DNA of 64,000 nt from Tetrastigma voinierianum. Lineage: Eukaryota > Streptophyta > Magnoliopsida > Vitales > Vitaceae. Below are positions 22,075 through 33,588 of the stretch, piece after piece. How positions within the stretch are numbered: position 1 is the first letter of the stretch; each line of letters begins with the position of its first letter. The stretch lies in NCBI GenBank assembly GCA_016808115.1, contig JAEQBH010003871.1, positions 186,001 through 250,000 on the forward strand. Direction: 5' to 3'. Position numbers and translations under genes: made by a program. Under the pieces are notes generated by a model. The model ran no database searches, was not told where the DNA came from, and was given only the letters and a program-made list of their open reading frames with translations.

Positions 22075-23270
22075 TGACAAATAAACGCGATGTGTAAAAT
22101 GTACGCCTATGTGCGCAGTACCATGCCGCTCAAGTAATATAGTATTTCATAGTACGAATATCGATCCACGGAAAGGTATTGACTACAAAGGTTCGCTTTT
22201 TAGATAATATCAATATATGATTTTAAGAAAGAAAGTAAGTAGAGTACAAAACTTAACTAAACTATCGACTTAAGGGATTTCATCTTGAATTGAGAACTGT
22301 GGCAGTATCTCCCCTATCACATTCAATGGATTAATTTTCTAAAGATATTATTATTCGATTTATTTACAATCACAATGGCGTAGGTGATCTTGCCTACGTA
22401 GATATCCCCTTCTCGAGGTATATCCGCCTATCTCGTGAATAGAATCAAGATATCTCTATCCCGGATCATTCAAATGCTTAAATGCTCTTAACCTCTAATT
22501 GCTACCTTCAAAGTTCTAATATCTCTATTTACCGACCAACCAAGGCTACTTACCCAGATCCCCTGAATACCCTCATCTCTCGAATCTCGGATCTCCAGTG
22601 TAATTATGCTAATGTTGACCAGACATTATCATGTAATTGAACTACAGAAATAGAGCAGATGTAACAAATTGCTAAACAATTGAATAATATAAAGGATCAA
22701 ACTTTTAACTAGTCAACATATGACAGGTTCACTATAACCTAGAAATAAATCTAGAACATAATCGACGAAAAGATAAAAATGTTAGTATTAAAAACATGAT
22801 TCTAATATCCAAAAAATAAGAATGCGACAAACTCGGCACTTCCTCAAGTCCGTGGCCACTCGCCCACCTGGTGGCTTCACAGATTGCCTCCGATCCCCCC
22901 GATTTCCGAGCCCTATTTTGCTTTTAATGATGCAGGGCAGATCTTCGGTGGTCGACGCCGCGATCGCTGGAGATCGCTGCGACGCTTCCACTTGTTACCA
23001 GATTGTTGACCCGATCGCCAAGTATTTTGGGCCGCGATGCGGGGACGCCGGCGCGACGTTGGAACGTCGCTATCAGGACAACCACTTTCTTGCCTTGGTC
23101 CCCATTGTTCCAAAATGCTCCCAAGACGCTTCTTCGCCTCCAATGTACTGCGATCTAAACCTTACACCAAATCGAGTCTAGCTACAATAAAACTATAAAA
23201 CATTACGGTGCAAATAAAACGGAAAATGAAAGATCCAGGCGAAGATAATATTAGTGTTTTAAAATCAACA
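22075..23270 (-). repeat. 5' LTR of the minus-strand Athila-like element
   Basis: It pairs with 14716-15940, starting TGACAAATAAACGC on the plus strand and ending near TTTTAAAATCAACA. The CGTCGCGACG words of the partner LTR are mostly degraded here (ATCGCTGCGACG, GGCGCGACGTTGGAACGTCG near 22975-23070). Confidence 0.85.
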
Positions 23271-25878
23271 ATCCATAAATGAGATATAATAACTAAAATA
23301 ACTAGAGTGACTTGAACCTCAGAGCGACCATAGTGATACATATGTGATTTGAAATGATGCTCAAACTACGTGTGGAAAGAAATACTTTGTGACTTTATTG
23401 ATGATTGCACAAGATATTGCTATGTATATTTGGTATACGTAAAGATGAAGCATTGGAAAAATTTATGCATTATAAGAATGAGGCTGAGAATCAACTCGGT
23501 AGAAAGATTAAGGCAATAATGGCGATCAAGGTGCATTATGACGCACTGCCTGGTTGTTATGTCAAGAACATGGTATTATCACCAAACTTCTCACTTTATA
23601 CAACTGCAAAAATGGAATTGTTGAACGAAAAATAGAACATTGAAAGTAGTACATGAATGCCATGTTGATTAGTTTAGATTACCTCAAATTGTGGGAAGCT
23701 TGTTTTAGCAAATGATATTACCAAATAACACTAATAAGAGTTAGACACCCCTTATTCATGGAAAGGTCGTGAGTCCTTCCTACAAATATTTAAAAGTGTG
23801 GGGGTGTTCGCTAAGGTGATGGTTCCTATTCCCAAAGGATTAAAAACCTAAGACTATTGATTGTATATTCATTGGTTAACAAATATGCATATCGCTTTCT
23901 GAAGCAGAAGAATATGATATCTTATATACATGTCAATACAATAATTGAGTCAAGAAGTGCATCATTTTGAAAATATGTTTCCTAGTAAAAATGCATGTGA
24001 TGAGAGTTCTCTTAAAAGAACTCATACTGCGACTAGTGATATAGACCATGAATCTATAACCATGAAAGAAGAGGGCATTTGTGACATATGGCAAGGACTT
24101 CAAGGTCCTCTTTTGGTCCAGATTCTTAATATATTTACAGAAAATGAGCCTAAAGCTTCAATGAAGCAATGTCCACCCTCAAGCACCCATGTGGAAAGAA
24201 GTCAGAAATAGTAAAATTGAACCATCATGCAAAATCACACCTGGGAGTTGGTTGATCTTCCTCCAGGAAGTAAACTATTGGAGTGTAAATGGATCTTCAA
24301 GAGGAAAATGAAACCCGATGGATCAATTGATAAGTACAAGGCTAGACTTGTAGCAAAAGGCTATAAACAAAAAGAAGGTCTTGATTACTTTGATACATAT
24401 TCTCTTGTCACGAGAATAACATCTATTCATATGCTCATAGCTATTACAACATTGCATAATCTTGAGATACACCAAATGGATGTGAAAACAGCTTTCCTAA
24501 ATGGTGACTTAAATGAGGAAATTTATATGGACCAACCCGAAGGGTTTATTTCTGGGACAAGAGAAGAAAGTATGTAGACTTGTTAAATCACTTTATGGTT
24601 TAAAGTAAGCACCAATGGCATGAGAAATTTGACAAGGTAATGATGTCAAATGGTTTCACAATTAATGAATGTGATAAATGCGTCTATGTTAAAGACACAA
24701 ATAATGGATATGTCATTGTTTGTCAGTATGTGATGATATGTTATTTTGGGTAGAATAATTACATTATTACAACTATCAAGAAAATGTTGTCTAGTAAATT
24801 TAACATGAAGGATTCGGGGTGTCATGTATGTTATACTAGGAATTAAAATTTAGAACATCCGCGACTTATATTATCTCAATCACATTTATATTGAGAAATC
24901 ATTTGACAAGTTCGACAAAGATGAAAGCAAATATCATGAACATCCTGCTGGATATAAATCTTCATTTGTTTAAAAATATTGGTCAAAGCATATCACAATT
25001 GGAATATATGTTTCGATCATTGGAAGTCTAATGTATATGTCATGAATCACATCTCAGACCGTATATAGTATACCCGTTAGTAAACTCGAGTAGATATACG
25101 AGTAATTCTAGAGTACTCACTGAAGGCAATTATCAGTGGTTCTAGATATCAAAGATATACACATAATTATGGATTGCATTATACAAGATATCCAAATGAC
25201 ATTAGAGGCACATGATGCAAACGATATTCGATATGAAGGATACAAAATCTACAAGTGGTTATGTTTTTACACCAGAGCAATGTATCTTGAAATCCTCGTG
25301 CCAAACGCATTGTCGGCCTAATATCAATGATGAATCTTACGCTTAGGACAAAGTTTTAGAGGTGCGGTAGCGGTCGCCGGGCCTCAGAGGATATTCCAAT
25401 ATGGCTTCAAACTTGTGCCATCAATTTGTGGCATGGCATAGCCAATCAAGAATTGGTAGGGCACATAATGACATGTATAAAGGTAAGTCTAGACATATAC
25501 GTCGTATACATAATACTCATTAGGCAATTGCTCCTCGAATGGGACATTTCTACGATGATATAAAAAGCAAAGGATAATCTAGTGATCCTATTACCAAAGT
25601 TCACGAGAGAGAGCAAGTAAATTGCACATCGGTGGAAATGTGAGATTAAAGCCTATGACAAAAAGAACACCTTAATGGCAACCCAACCTGGGCTGACGAG
25701 ATCCCAAGACCAAGGTTCAAAGGATAACCTAATTATGAGTGATTCAAAAGAAGCACTAAGGAGATAATCTTTCCTACTTTGGCTCCTATGATAAACTTAA
25801 GCCTTTATCGCTGGTAGTTTAGCTAGGTAAACTATGCTTTTAATGATTCTTGCTAACTTGGAAAATCCAAGTGGGATA
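23271..25878 (+). pseudogene. integrase - reverse transcriptase - RNase H remnant of copia element C
   Basis: This continues the copia coding region after the nested element. The integrase core shows a KYFVT segment (about 23377) and an EALEKFMHYKNEAENQLGRK helix near 23450. After a variable region, RT is well preserved at 24227-24577 with HTWELVDLPPGSKLLECKWI, KARLVAKGYKQKEGLDY and QMDVKTAFLNGDLNEEIYM. The catalytic YVDDML box (24727-24743) lacks one base, so it is out of frame. RNase H remnants run to about 25600 (SRHIRRIHNT and DPITKVH). The tract CAAGTGGGATATTG (25868-25881) leads into the 3' LTR. Confidence 0.85.
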
Positions 25879-27237
25879 TTGCGTAATATTTTTAATAAGA
25901 GTCACCTATACTGGGTGCGGCGCTCGCCAGCGTGAGAATTTATAAAGTGTCGAATTCTCTAAAGCACTCATGAAACCAGAGTTGTTTAGGAATAAAATGA
26001 GAACACAATCATGAGAACCAATTGTGTTAGGAAATAGATTGTGTGAAGTCTATTCGATCTCGATTATCAAACAATCGAATAGTTAAAAAGACAACACGCT
26101 CACTTAGCTTTTTAGCCTATAAGTCCAATGGCTTTCACTGTGAAGGTTCAAGGTCAAAAGCTACCTATCTCGATGAGCGATCTTTTCCAAAGATGTACTC
26201 TCTATAGTGTGTCAGCATTATCATTTGCATACTAAACGCCAATTCTTCACAATGTATCGTTCTAATGTAAAACTTTTAAGTGTGTAATCTGAGTTGTTTG
26301 GTCACTTTGAGCTCAAATTGTTAAAGTGGGACTCGATTGTTATTTTACACAATATTTCGTGGGTTCATATTATACAATGTGAGGAGAATAATGTAGTTTA
26401 TTCATTTGCTCAAATCGAGTAAGAAATGAATGAGAAAATAGGCTCCCAAGTGACCCTCTTGAAATGTGGAAATAAAGGAAGTGTAATGTGGGTTGTGACA
26501 CCAATCCCACATTGGTTAAGGAAGAGACTCAACATGGACATACATAGGCTAAGGTTTTCTCTATGGGTTGGGCCCTAAGCGGTACCACAGTTTTATGAGC
26601 AAAGCGAGCACCTACATGCCTATGGTTCAACCACACATGCGGGCGCACGTCGCCCGCCCGCCTCGCCACGACCCTATCTTTTTGCAGAAAGGTTGTGTCT
26701 GTTCAAAGGTGTCTATTGGCTGTTTGGTTTTGAGTTGTGTCTTTTAGGATGATGACTGTCTGGAAAGGCACCAAGAGGTTTATAAATATTTAGGTTCATT
26801 GTCATTCTCATAATCCTAACATCGGGTCGCCCAAGAATAATAGTGCATTGGTTTTTTCGCATTTGGGCGCGTGCATTTGGAGAGTCCACAACATAGTTTT
26901 ATGTTTGTCGGGATGTATAGATTAGAGTGCTACTGATCCGTTTGAAGACTGGTCAGATCCCCGGGAGGCAGACGCCGACATTCCACAAGCACCAAGAGCG
27001 GGGCGAAATCGCCTTAAGGACATAGTGTCAAACACTAGCCTTGATCTACCTGGCGCTTCTTTCACGCCCTTGCTTTTGCAATCATGAGATCAGGTTTGTA
27101 TATCAGAACCTGTTAAGTGTAACACTTCTGTATAACCGTTACACATTTACTTGTTACTGTATTAGTATACGTTGCATGTTTCAAAACTGAAACTTCAACA
27201 GATAATTTTACTCCATTTGAATACCCCACAGTCAACA
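25879..27237 (+). repeat. 3' LTR of copia element C
   Basis: It starts TGCGTAATATTTTTAAT just after the polypurine-type CAAGTGGGATAT and ends GAATACCCCACAGTCAACA. Its right two thirds match the partial 5' LTR at 12516-13297, and its first 440 bp have no partner in the window. Confidence 0.8.
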
Positions 27238-28478
27238 AAATTAACTATAAATCATACAAACCTAATAGAAATGAAAAATAAAATAATAATTTTAACATAT
27301 AAAATAATAATTTTGAAATATGAAACTAGAATCTTATTTATGTTTTAAAACATTCCATTATGCTAATGAGATCTGACTCATTGGTTAAGGGTTAGGGGAC
27401 CAGATTCAAGTCTCAACAAGAAGAAAATACTACAATGTAGTAAAATTCAAGTAAATAAGTATAAAAAAGAAAAAAAAATTGAATATAAAATTATTTTTCA
27501 TTTCATCGTTATCATTCATTTTAACATATAAAATAATAATTTTGAAATATAGAAGTAGAATTTTATTTATGTTTAAAATCATTCCATTCACACCATTCAT
27601 GCTATCAGAGTAATTTTGTAACACCTAGTGTTAATGAAAGGAATACAAAGCTAAGAATTACCTTGTGAGTTAATTAAACGTGTTTATCACAGGTTCTCAT
27701 TCTAATTGATGACATGAAATTAAACCTAAACACAACAATGGTTTCCTTACTTTGTGTATAATATAAGTTAAATAATTGAAAAAAGAATTGGGTTGTGACA
27801 AATTTACTAAAAAAAGCATGGGGATGATAAAAAAAAAAAAGGATGATACTTGTAAGTACCTTCTTTTATCGTGGTACAAATATTATGAGATACACACTTG
27901 AATGTATTCTACTATAGCCTTTGTATCATTAAAATTTCCAAGAAATGGAATATAAATAAAAAAATCATATTCAAATTTAATAGAATGGCAAAAATATTGA
28001 TAAGTTATTGAAGATGATATTGCAATATTGCAAGACAAGTGATTGAAGATATTAATAATTCCAAAATCTTTCAAATCCATTGTATTACATTCCAAAATCT
28101 AAAAATCAAATCCATTGATTACAAGGGAAAAAAACAAAAGCAACTCAACAATGATAATCTCATTAAGGATAAAATTACATTGTAAATTGAAATTGACATG
28201 ATACAAATACTAAAGCTGACTTCTATCATCCATAATGTTTCTTCACTTGATAATATTCTTTTGGATATACAACAAAAATCCTATTGGTTATGATCATTAA
28301 CCCTTTTTATTATCCATAATGTTTCTCCACTTGATGATAATCTTTTGGAAATATTACACAATAATCTTAATGATGAAGATTATCTTTCAATGAAATATAC
28401 CATTTTTCATTTTGAATTTTCAAGCTAATATATGTGATTTTTCTTCTCAATAGCTAACATCCTTCAAATTTATCATAG
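27238..28478. other. AT-rich flank with short direct repeats
   Basis: No gene is recognised. A word of about 65 bp (27291-27355) beginning AACATATAAAATAATAATTT recurs at 27524-27590. Two diverged copies of an approximately 70-bp unit with CCATAATGTTTCT and CTTTTGGAAATATT lie at 28228-28300 and 28311-28370, with a third at 44515-44580 beyond element B. Confidence 0.5.
27362..27480 (+). repeat. tRNA-derived SINE-like element
   Basis: A box-A-like GACTCATTGGTTAAGGG and a box-B-like GATTCAAGTCTC, about 25 bp apart, are followed by AAAATACTACAATGTAG and an A-rich end. The ACTACAATG word is shared with 45286-45832 copies. Confidence 0.5.
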
Positions 28479-28483
28479 CTCAC

Positions 28484-28556
28484 TGTTAAACAACCAATTT
28501 TCCTAAAAACTCAAGCTTGTAGGATTTGAGCTTAATATGAATATCATGCTTCAACA
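28484..28556 (-). repeat. 3' terminal repeat (73 bp) of element B
   Basis: It differs from 44433-44505 at only a few positions near its plus-strand left end. On the minus strand it runs from TGTTGAAGCATGATATTC to GGTTGTTTAACA. A possible polypurine tract GTGAGGGAGGG abuts it (28557-28567). Confidence 0.8.
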
Positions 28557-28567
28557 CCCTCCCTCAC

Positions 28568-28800
28568 GTGCACACAGCCCCATACCCGCGCATGTGGAGA
28601 GTCAGAGTCCATTATGGACTTTCAAATAAACATATGGATTAAATTACAAGGAGAGGGTTCGAACCCAAGACCTCCTGCCAAACCAAGTTATGATACTATA
28701 TAGAAACAACCAAGAAAGAATTGGAGGAAAGAATTGCTTGTGTTTTTTTCATTGAATTAACATGTGCATATATACAGGAGGGATAGTATGATTTCACACT
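28568..28800 (-). other. TRIM-like internal stretch with a second primer-site-like word
   Basis: On the minus strand an LTR-end-like stretch (AATGAAAAAAACACAAGC ... TTTCTATATA) is followed by GTATCATAACTTGG, a primer-site-like word, then GGGTTCGAACCC and the purine tract before the 73-bp repeat. This looks like a junction between two retroelements rather than an ordinary copia 3' end. Confidence 0.4.
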
Positions 28801-30426
28801 ACGCATTGCGCGTATATTGCCTGGCGCCTACTCAGACTGAACGGAAACAACCCTCGTTTCTTACTCTTCCATGAGACTAGATTTCCACCAACAAAAACAT
28901 AGCAACCGATGTGGATTCTCCCATTCGACCGAACTCCGGGGACGCATGGTTAATCAACCTTATGCCTATGATTAATATATGTAATACCCCGCCTCGGTAC
29001 CTCCTATCGCAGAAATATAATATGCTGTATTAACCGCCCAATTGTCAACACGTGAAGACATGTATTGATCTTACAACATTGACTGAGCGTGCACATCGTC
29101 GAAGCTACCAGTGTAGTTCAACTTCCTAACTAGTCTTCATTCTCAGATCCTCAAACAACTCAATCTTTCTCTCTAGTAAGGTGTAAGGCCTGGAGCCATA
29201 GGGGAACTACATGGCTTTGCTCCCAATTTTCCAGTCTCAAACAATAAATCAAGCACATATTTCCTTTGAGATAAGAAGATTTCATGTTTACTCCGCATAA
29301 CTTCAACACCTAAGAAATATTTAAGCATCCCTAAGTCCTTTGTATGAAATTAATATAAAAGGACTAAGGATGATTCTCAGAGAGTCACCCTGATAACAAT
29401 ATCATCCACATACACCACTAACAAAATGATACTTGAACTGGAGTTTTGGTAGAAGACAGAATGGTTAGATTTACTCTTCTGCAAGCCAAATTTCTCAACT
29501 GCTTGGATGAATTTACCGAACCAAGCACAAGGACTCTTCTTCAAGCCATATAACAACTTTCGAAGGCGACAAACCTTCCCAATCTCCCCCTGAGCAACAA
29601 ACCCAGGAGGTTGCTCTATATGTTCTCAAGATCGCCATGAAGAAAGGCGCTTCACATCGTCGATGAAGATCCCAATTATGAGTGGCTGCCAGGGAAATAA
29701 AAAGTCGAACAGATTTCATCTTAGCAACAGGGGAAAAAGTATCAGAATAGTCCACACCATAGGTTTGAGCCGCACTGGCCACAAATGATTTCACCGGGCA
29801 ATCGAACCATCCGGATTAACTTTGACTGCAAAGGCCTAGCAACATCCAATGGCTTTCTTCACAATAGGTAAATGTACCAAGTTCCAAGTACCATTCCCAT
29901 ATAGAGCATCCATCTCCTCTATCATAGCACTACGCCAACTAGGGTGAGACAAGGCTTCTTGAAAATTGTTAGATAACAAAATAGAGTCCAAAGAAGCAAT
30001 AAAGGAACATGATTGAGAAGACAACTGGTTATAGGTGAAAAAATGAGGAAATTAGATGAACACACTGACGTCTACCTTTACGAAGAGCAATAGGGAGATC
30101 ATCGTGAACCGGATCGATGTCGGCAAACGGTGGAAGACCGTAGACTCAGCGGGTTGCGCGCTGGCGGACCTACAGATAGAGGCTTTGATCGAGTGAACAG
30201 AGGGGCCACTGGGAGGCAACAGACTGCCACTAGATGTCGCCACTTCCCTCGACCTTAGTGTGGGTCGGGGGTGAAGAGAAAAGGACATTCTCAAAAAACT
30301 TGACATCTGCAGAAACCAAGTACCTGTAAAGACTAGGGCAGTAACACCGATATCCCTTCTAAACCCGGGAATAACTAAGAGAGATACATTTTAAAGATTT
30401 ATGGTCAAGTTTAGATACTTGAGGAT
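28800..30426 (-). pseudogene. reverse transcriptase / RNase H remnant of copia element B
   Basis: On the minus strand, after the gypsy insertion, the coding part resumes with KLDHKSLKC. The pre-RT segment EALSHPSWRSAMIEEMDALY (about 29970-29910) follows, then TYGVDYSDTFSPVAKMKSVR near 29760-29700, LAATHNWDLH, and the RT C-terminal pieces. RNase H is seen as CYVFVGGNLVSWKSKKRG near 28920-28860 and stops soon after. Stops and shifts occur throughout. The wording is of copia type with the KMKSVR/ LISLAAT.NWDLHQLDVK arrangement. Confidence 0.8.
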
Positions 30427-30431
30427 GAACA

Positions 30432-32029
30432 TGTAATATCCCGAAATATACCCTAATCGTTTTATAACAAGTTTAGGGTATAATATATGTTAAATTTGAA
30501 TTTTTTTTGAATTTATACTATTAAGTGTGAAAATGATAACAACCTGGAAATTAAATTCAAGAATCAAGGGTAAAAGGGTAAATTATAAAATAAGGACCCA
30601 AAGGACATAAGACAAGAAGTTTATATGCCAAAATAGAATAATGAGATAATTTGAAGTGCAAATGAAGATAGATGAAGGGCTTTTGAGCAAAAATGGGAAA
30701 ACTAACTAAAAATGCAAGGCTAAACAAGGTCTTAGACCAAAATTAGGGATAAGACCAAAATGGTCTATTGAATGAGCATTTTCTCAATGAGGAGAAAAGA
30801 GAGAGAGTGAGAGAGAGATACGGTTGTTGAAGGGAGAAGCCATCTTTGGGTTTTATTTGTTCAAGCAAAGAGAAGGAAGGAAAGAGGGGAGGAAAAACAA
30901 GTTTGAAGAAAAGATTAAGGTTAGGAACTCATCTTAATTTCTTTGAGCATTTTGTTTGGGTTTCATCAAACCCTAACTTGTATAAGTGTGATTTTAATTG
31001 TTTTAGTTCAGTTTGTGGTTGTTTTGAAGTTGTTTGAGTTGGTTGTGGTCCTCAATTGAGAAATGTTTGTATAAAGGAAATGTTGGGGGTTTTAAGGGAG
31101 ATGCTGTCAAATTTTTTCCAAAACCCATGTTTTTGTCTTGGCCATCACTCATCCAAATTGAGTAATTCAAATTTCTAGGTAAACTAGACTTCTAGGAGAA
31201 CAAATCTCCTTGAAATAATTGTATTCAAATTTGGAACCCATTAGACCCAGAAAATTTGTCAAAGTGAAACCTTGTTTTCGGGTAGTTTCTGATACAGTTT
31301 TGGTGTTTTGGTACAATTTTGGGTATTTAGGCGATGAGTTGAGTTTCACTCATCCAAATTGAGTGATTCAAATTTTTGGGTAAACTACACTTCTAGGAGA
31401 ACAAATCTCCTTGAAATAAGTGTATTCAAATTTAGACCCCATTAGATCTAGAAAATTTGTTAAAGTGAAACGCTGTTTGTAGGAATGTTTCGGTGTAAAG
31501 TATTTGAAGTAAATAAATAAAATAAGGGTTGATATATGAAATATGCAAATGATACGAAAGATGCATATGATATGTATAAGAATTATATGTTTATAAGCTA
31601 TTGTATATGTATACTGAAATTAAGGATCACTGCAAGTGGTCATATATGTTATATGTTTCCTACTAAGCTATGTTTAGTACGTGTTTCATCCGTAGTATCG
31701 AAGAGGACATTCACGACATTCCGTGATCCACTGTAATAACATAGCAATAGAAGCCCACCCTAAGTAGGTTTTGGATTTGTTTTTTTGTGTATGTAAATGT
31801 AGAGTTTTGTAATAGTGAAATTGTATAAGAATAAGTAAATGAGACTCGGATATATGTACAGAATATTATGAACACCACTACGGTGGTTGTTTTATATGTA
31901 TATGTTATAAGTTTTATTTCTTATGAATATATATATAAATTGCTTCTAATAAATGACGAAAAACAAGTTAAAGAGTCACAAGCCTCGCGTCGCCCCCACT
32001 TCCTCCTAGGGCGGGGTAGGGGCCCGATA
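30432..32029 (+). repeat. 5' LTR of element D
   Basis: It starts TGTAATATCCCGAAATATACC. It contains GA-rich GAGAGAGAGTGAGAGAGAG (near 30797) and two units of a 201-bp tandem repeat (starts 31146 and 31347). It ends GGGGCCCGATA, six bases before the primer site. Confidence 0.9.
31146..31490 (+). repeat. tandem repeat in the 5' LTR of D, about 1.7 units of 201 bp
   Basis: CACTCATCCAAATTGAGT starts at 31146 and again at 31347. Both are followed by TTCTAGGAGAACAAATCTCC and TTTGTCAAAGTGAAAC-type words. Confidence 0.85.
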
Positions 32030-32035
32030 ATTAAG

Positions 32036-32048
32036 TGGTATCAGAGCC
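32036..32048 (+). other. primer binding site of element D (tRNA-Met type)
   Basis: TGGTATCAGAGCC, the standard plant retrotransposon site complementary to the 3' end of initiator tRNA-Met, lies six bases after the LTR. Confidence 0.9.
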
Positions 32049-32149
32049 TAGGTTTAGGCGGCTCTGGCATAAAGTATAGGATAGAAAAGCATGTGTCTAG
32101 TAATATGTTGGCCTAATGTGAATGTCCTTGTGTCTTGTGTTTTATATAA

Positions 32150-33165
32150 ATGGATAATTCTTCGAATTCAGTTGAAGAAGCAACAGAGAGTGTTAACCCT
32201 AGAGATCAGGGGTTATCAGCTTTTGAGCCCTCTGAAAGCAATGCCCTCGCCGAGCCAAATGAAGCCTTGCTAAGGATATCTTAGGACATGGCTCGGGTAT
32301 TGAAAAGATTGATAGCTTCGAAAGCCCTAATAGACATGGTAAGAAAACATGGGGCTGAGGAATTCCATGGGACAAACATGGAAGAGTCCAATAAAGTGGA
32401 ATTCTGGTTAGAAAAGCTACAAAGAATATTGGAGGAAGTTAGATGCCCTCCTGATCAGAGAGTATCATGTGTAGTCTCACTATTGCATAGCCGAGGTATG
32501 GAGATTGGTGGAAGCTAGTACAGGAGTCCAAGGATCTCCAAACTTGGCGCTATGGGAATTCTTTGCTCAAGAGTTCAAGGTTAAATATGTTTTTGATATG
32601 TACCAGGAAACTAAGTGGAAACAATTCCTAAATTTGAAGCAAAGAAACTTATTAGTAGCTGAATATGAGAAAGAATTTAGCCATCTCAGTAAGTATGCAC
32701 CGAAGTCAATTCTCACCGAGGCATTTCGGTGCGCATACCAAGACGACCATATGAGTCCCATGTGGATATATGGCGCCTATCACAATATTTTAGCAAGTAA
32801 ATTTCTGTCAATTGGTGTAGGCAGCAATGAAAGTAGAGAGATCTTAAGCAAGTAGTAAGGAAAGGTTTCACAAGAAGAAGTTTTCTAGAGGAGCTTTTTC
32901 CTCCTTGGGTAAAAGAGCTAGAGAGTCCCAAGCTGAGACAATACAGGGTTAGGGTTCAAGAGGTAGAAGATAGGGAAGTACAGTGGTACCTAGTTCTAGT
33001 AGATGTGTTTCAACTAGACAAGGAGAAGTCCTAGAGTGCCATCATTGCCATAGACCACATTTGGGCATGTGTAGATTATTGACATGAGGATGTTTCAGAT
33101 GTGGAAGCATTGAACACTTGATAGCGAATTGTCCCCGAGAGTCAGGGGATAATAGGAGTTTGCAA
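32150..33165 (+). pseudogene. gag remnant of element D
   Basis: An ATG at 32150 opens a frame read as MDNSSNSVEEATES, interrupted by a TAG near 32282. It continues as 32288-32515 with EEFHGTNMEESNKVEFWLEK, the start of the Retrotrans_gag capsid domain. After a shift, 32505-32855 carries WEFFAQEFKVKY and EYEKEFSHLSKYAP. Two zinc-knuckle-like motifs follow, CHHCHRPHLGMC and CFRCGSIEHLIANC (about 33035-33135), the latter a proper CX2CX4HX4C. An RG-rich tail precedes the protease. Gag would form the particle and bind RNA. Here it is broken by stops and frameshifts. Confidence 0.8.
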
Positions 33166-33261
33166 GGTTGTGGCAGAGGGAGATCTGTTGCACCACCTTC
33201 GACTCGGGATCGAGGTAGGGGTCGAGGTGGCTTGATTTAGCATAGGGGACGTGGAGGTACA

Positions 33262-33588
33262 GTGTCAGAGATAGTGGATCTTCCTATGCCTATAGCCCCA
33301 ACACGAGCTTATGCTATAAAGGCTAATGAGGATCAGGATGCTCCTAAAGTGATTGCTGGTATTTTCTCTCTTTATGATATTGAAATGCATGCTTTGATAG
33401 ACCCTAGCTTTACTCATTTGTATATCTGTCGCCTAATGACTCATGATAGAGAGTTTTCTGCTAATCTACTTGCTTTTCTGTTCCATGAGTTTGATTTAAT
33501 TTTGGGAATGGATTGGTTATCCAAACACCGGGCTATAGTTGATTGTGATAAGAAAACAGTAAGGCTTAAATGTTCGACTGGTCGAGGT
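33262..33588 (+). pseudogene. aspartic protease remnant of element D
   Basis: The open stretch 33262-33590 contains ALIDPSFTHLYIC, corresponding to the retropepsin active site ALID.G.[ST]H.[YF]I. The catalytic triad is altered because Gly is replaced (DPSF instead of D-[PST]-G-[AS]). FDLILGMDWLSKHRAIVDCD, the typical end of the domain before RT in plant gypsy elements, follows. The frame is cut at 33589 by the solo LTR and resumes at 35164 with TVHGIQSGVVSNV. Confidence 0.8.

Larger units (their letters stand above)
14716..23270 (-). mobile_element. Athila/Tat-like non-autonomous LTR element with gag, protease and PF20167 ORF
   Basis: Two LTRs of about 1.2 kb (14716-15940 and 22075-23270) bound a minus-strand internal region. 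On the minus strand the order is 5' LTR, primer site TTTTGACGCCGTTGGGGGA, gag, aspartic protease, GC-rich repeat array, PF20167-type ORF, polypurine tract AAGTTGGGGG, 3' LTR. The primer-site wording and tract are those of Athila/Tat elements (tRNA-Asp type). No RT, RNase H or integrase motif is seen between protease and the second ORF, so it resembles a TR-GAG type non-autonomous element. Flanks AATCA/AATCC are a possible target duplication. It interrupts copia element C. Confidence 0.85.
12516..27237 (+). mobile_element. Ty1/copia LTR retrotransposon (element C), split twice
   Basis: It has a partial 5' LTR, then gag, zinc knuckle, protease, pre-integrase, integrase, RT and RNase H remnants in copia order, and a complete 3' LTR (25879-27237). 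The pre-integrase/integrase junction is interrupted by a minus-strand Athila-like element (14716-23270). The left LTR begins about 440 bp into the LTR compared with the right copy, right where the other Athila-like element ends, so that element probably inserted into the LTR and the missing part should lie left of the window. Confidence 0.85.
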
